From the NCBI GenBank assembly GCA_003353825.1, contig PIVW01000357.1, forward strand, positions 1-6,182: a stretch of 6,182 bases of DNA, read 5' to 3'. The notes below the pieces were generated by a model, which saw nothing but the letters and a program-made list of their open reading frames with translations, did not search any database and was not told the DNA's origin. This document shows, piece by piece, positions 6,067 to 6,182 of this stretch (position 1 is the first letter of the stretch; each line of letters begins with the position of its first letter). Made by a program: the position numbers and the translations under genes. Source of the stretch: Chloroflexota bacterium. Its GTDB lineage: Bacteria; Chloroflexota; Anaerolineae; J102.

Positions 6067-6182
6067 TCAGCGCACCAGCAGCATCGAACAGTCCATGCGC
6101 CCCAGAAGCCCATGGGTGGCGATTCCTTCTAGGAAAGGCAGGCCGGCTTCCAGCACCATCAGGGTCGCATGTTGGCGCCGCA
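6067..6182 (-). CDS. C-terminal end of an unidentified minus-strand gene (partial)
   Basis: An open frame enters from the right edge (first complete codon at 6180-6178) and ends at a TGA read at 6069-6067, giving the last 37 residues of a protein. It contains ATLMVLEAGLPFLEGIATHG and ends in CSMLLVR. I do not recognise the family. It is supported as a gene by its GC-rich third positions, its natural-looking sequence and the terminator just after the stop. It runs convergent to the CBASS operon and is probably resident chromosome flanking the island. Confidence 0.55.
   Translation of the reverse strand, partial: RRQHATLMVLEAGLPFLEGIATHGLLGRMDCSMLLVR

Overview
The window looks like an accessory (defence) island next to a tRNA-Ala gene in a GC-rich bacterium. 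It is probably a proteobacterium and perhaps an alphaproteobacterium. I base that on the GC-rich flanks, the CCA-encoding tRNA-Ala(CGC) and an IS630-type transposase remnant of a kind I associate with that group. The taxonomic call is weak. The central genes are visibly less GC-rich than the two ends, which fits horizontal acquisition.

Layout. Positions 1-115 are GC-rich leader sequence with hairpins, followed by tRNA-Ala(CGC) at 116-191 and a hairpin at 204-220. Next come a small conserved-looking gene of unknown function (415-639, plus strand) and a small charged hypothetical protein on the minus strand (742-972). About 310 bases without a convincing gene follow (985-1293) and probably hold the operon promoter. 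A tightly packed plus-strand operon fills 1294-5750. A truncated IS630-type transposase (5755 to about 6010) starts 4 bases after the operon. The window ends with the C-terminus of a minus-strand gene (6067-6182), its terminator and a G-quadruplex-type motif, which look like the resident chromosome on the far side.

The operon is a complete type II CBASS anti-phage system. It encodes CapV (patatin-like phospholipase effector), a DncV-like CD-NTase (cyclic-dinucleotide synthase), Cap2 (fused E2-E1 ubiquitin-transfer-like enzyme) and Cap3 (JAMM peptidase). Known biology of the family gives the working model. Cap2 primes the cyclase by conjugating its C-terminal glycine to cellular targets, and Cap3 reverses this. 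On phage infection the cyclase makes a cyclic dinucleotide, which switches on CapV, and CapV degrades membrane phospholipids and stops the infected cell. All catalytic motifs I looked for are present, so the system appears intact.

The four-gene system is a described one. The least explained feature inside it is a 47-codon frame (2388-2531). It starts in a TAATG overlap with the capV stop, runs over the start of the cyclase gene in another frame, and would encode a one-helix membrane protein with a basic tail. Also notable are the TTG start of cap2, whose Shine-Dalgarno lies in the codons of the cyclase's GGGRFG tail, and a hydrophobic stretch just before that tail.
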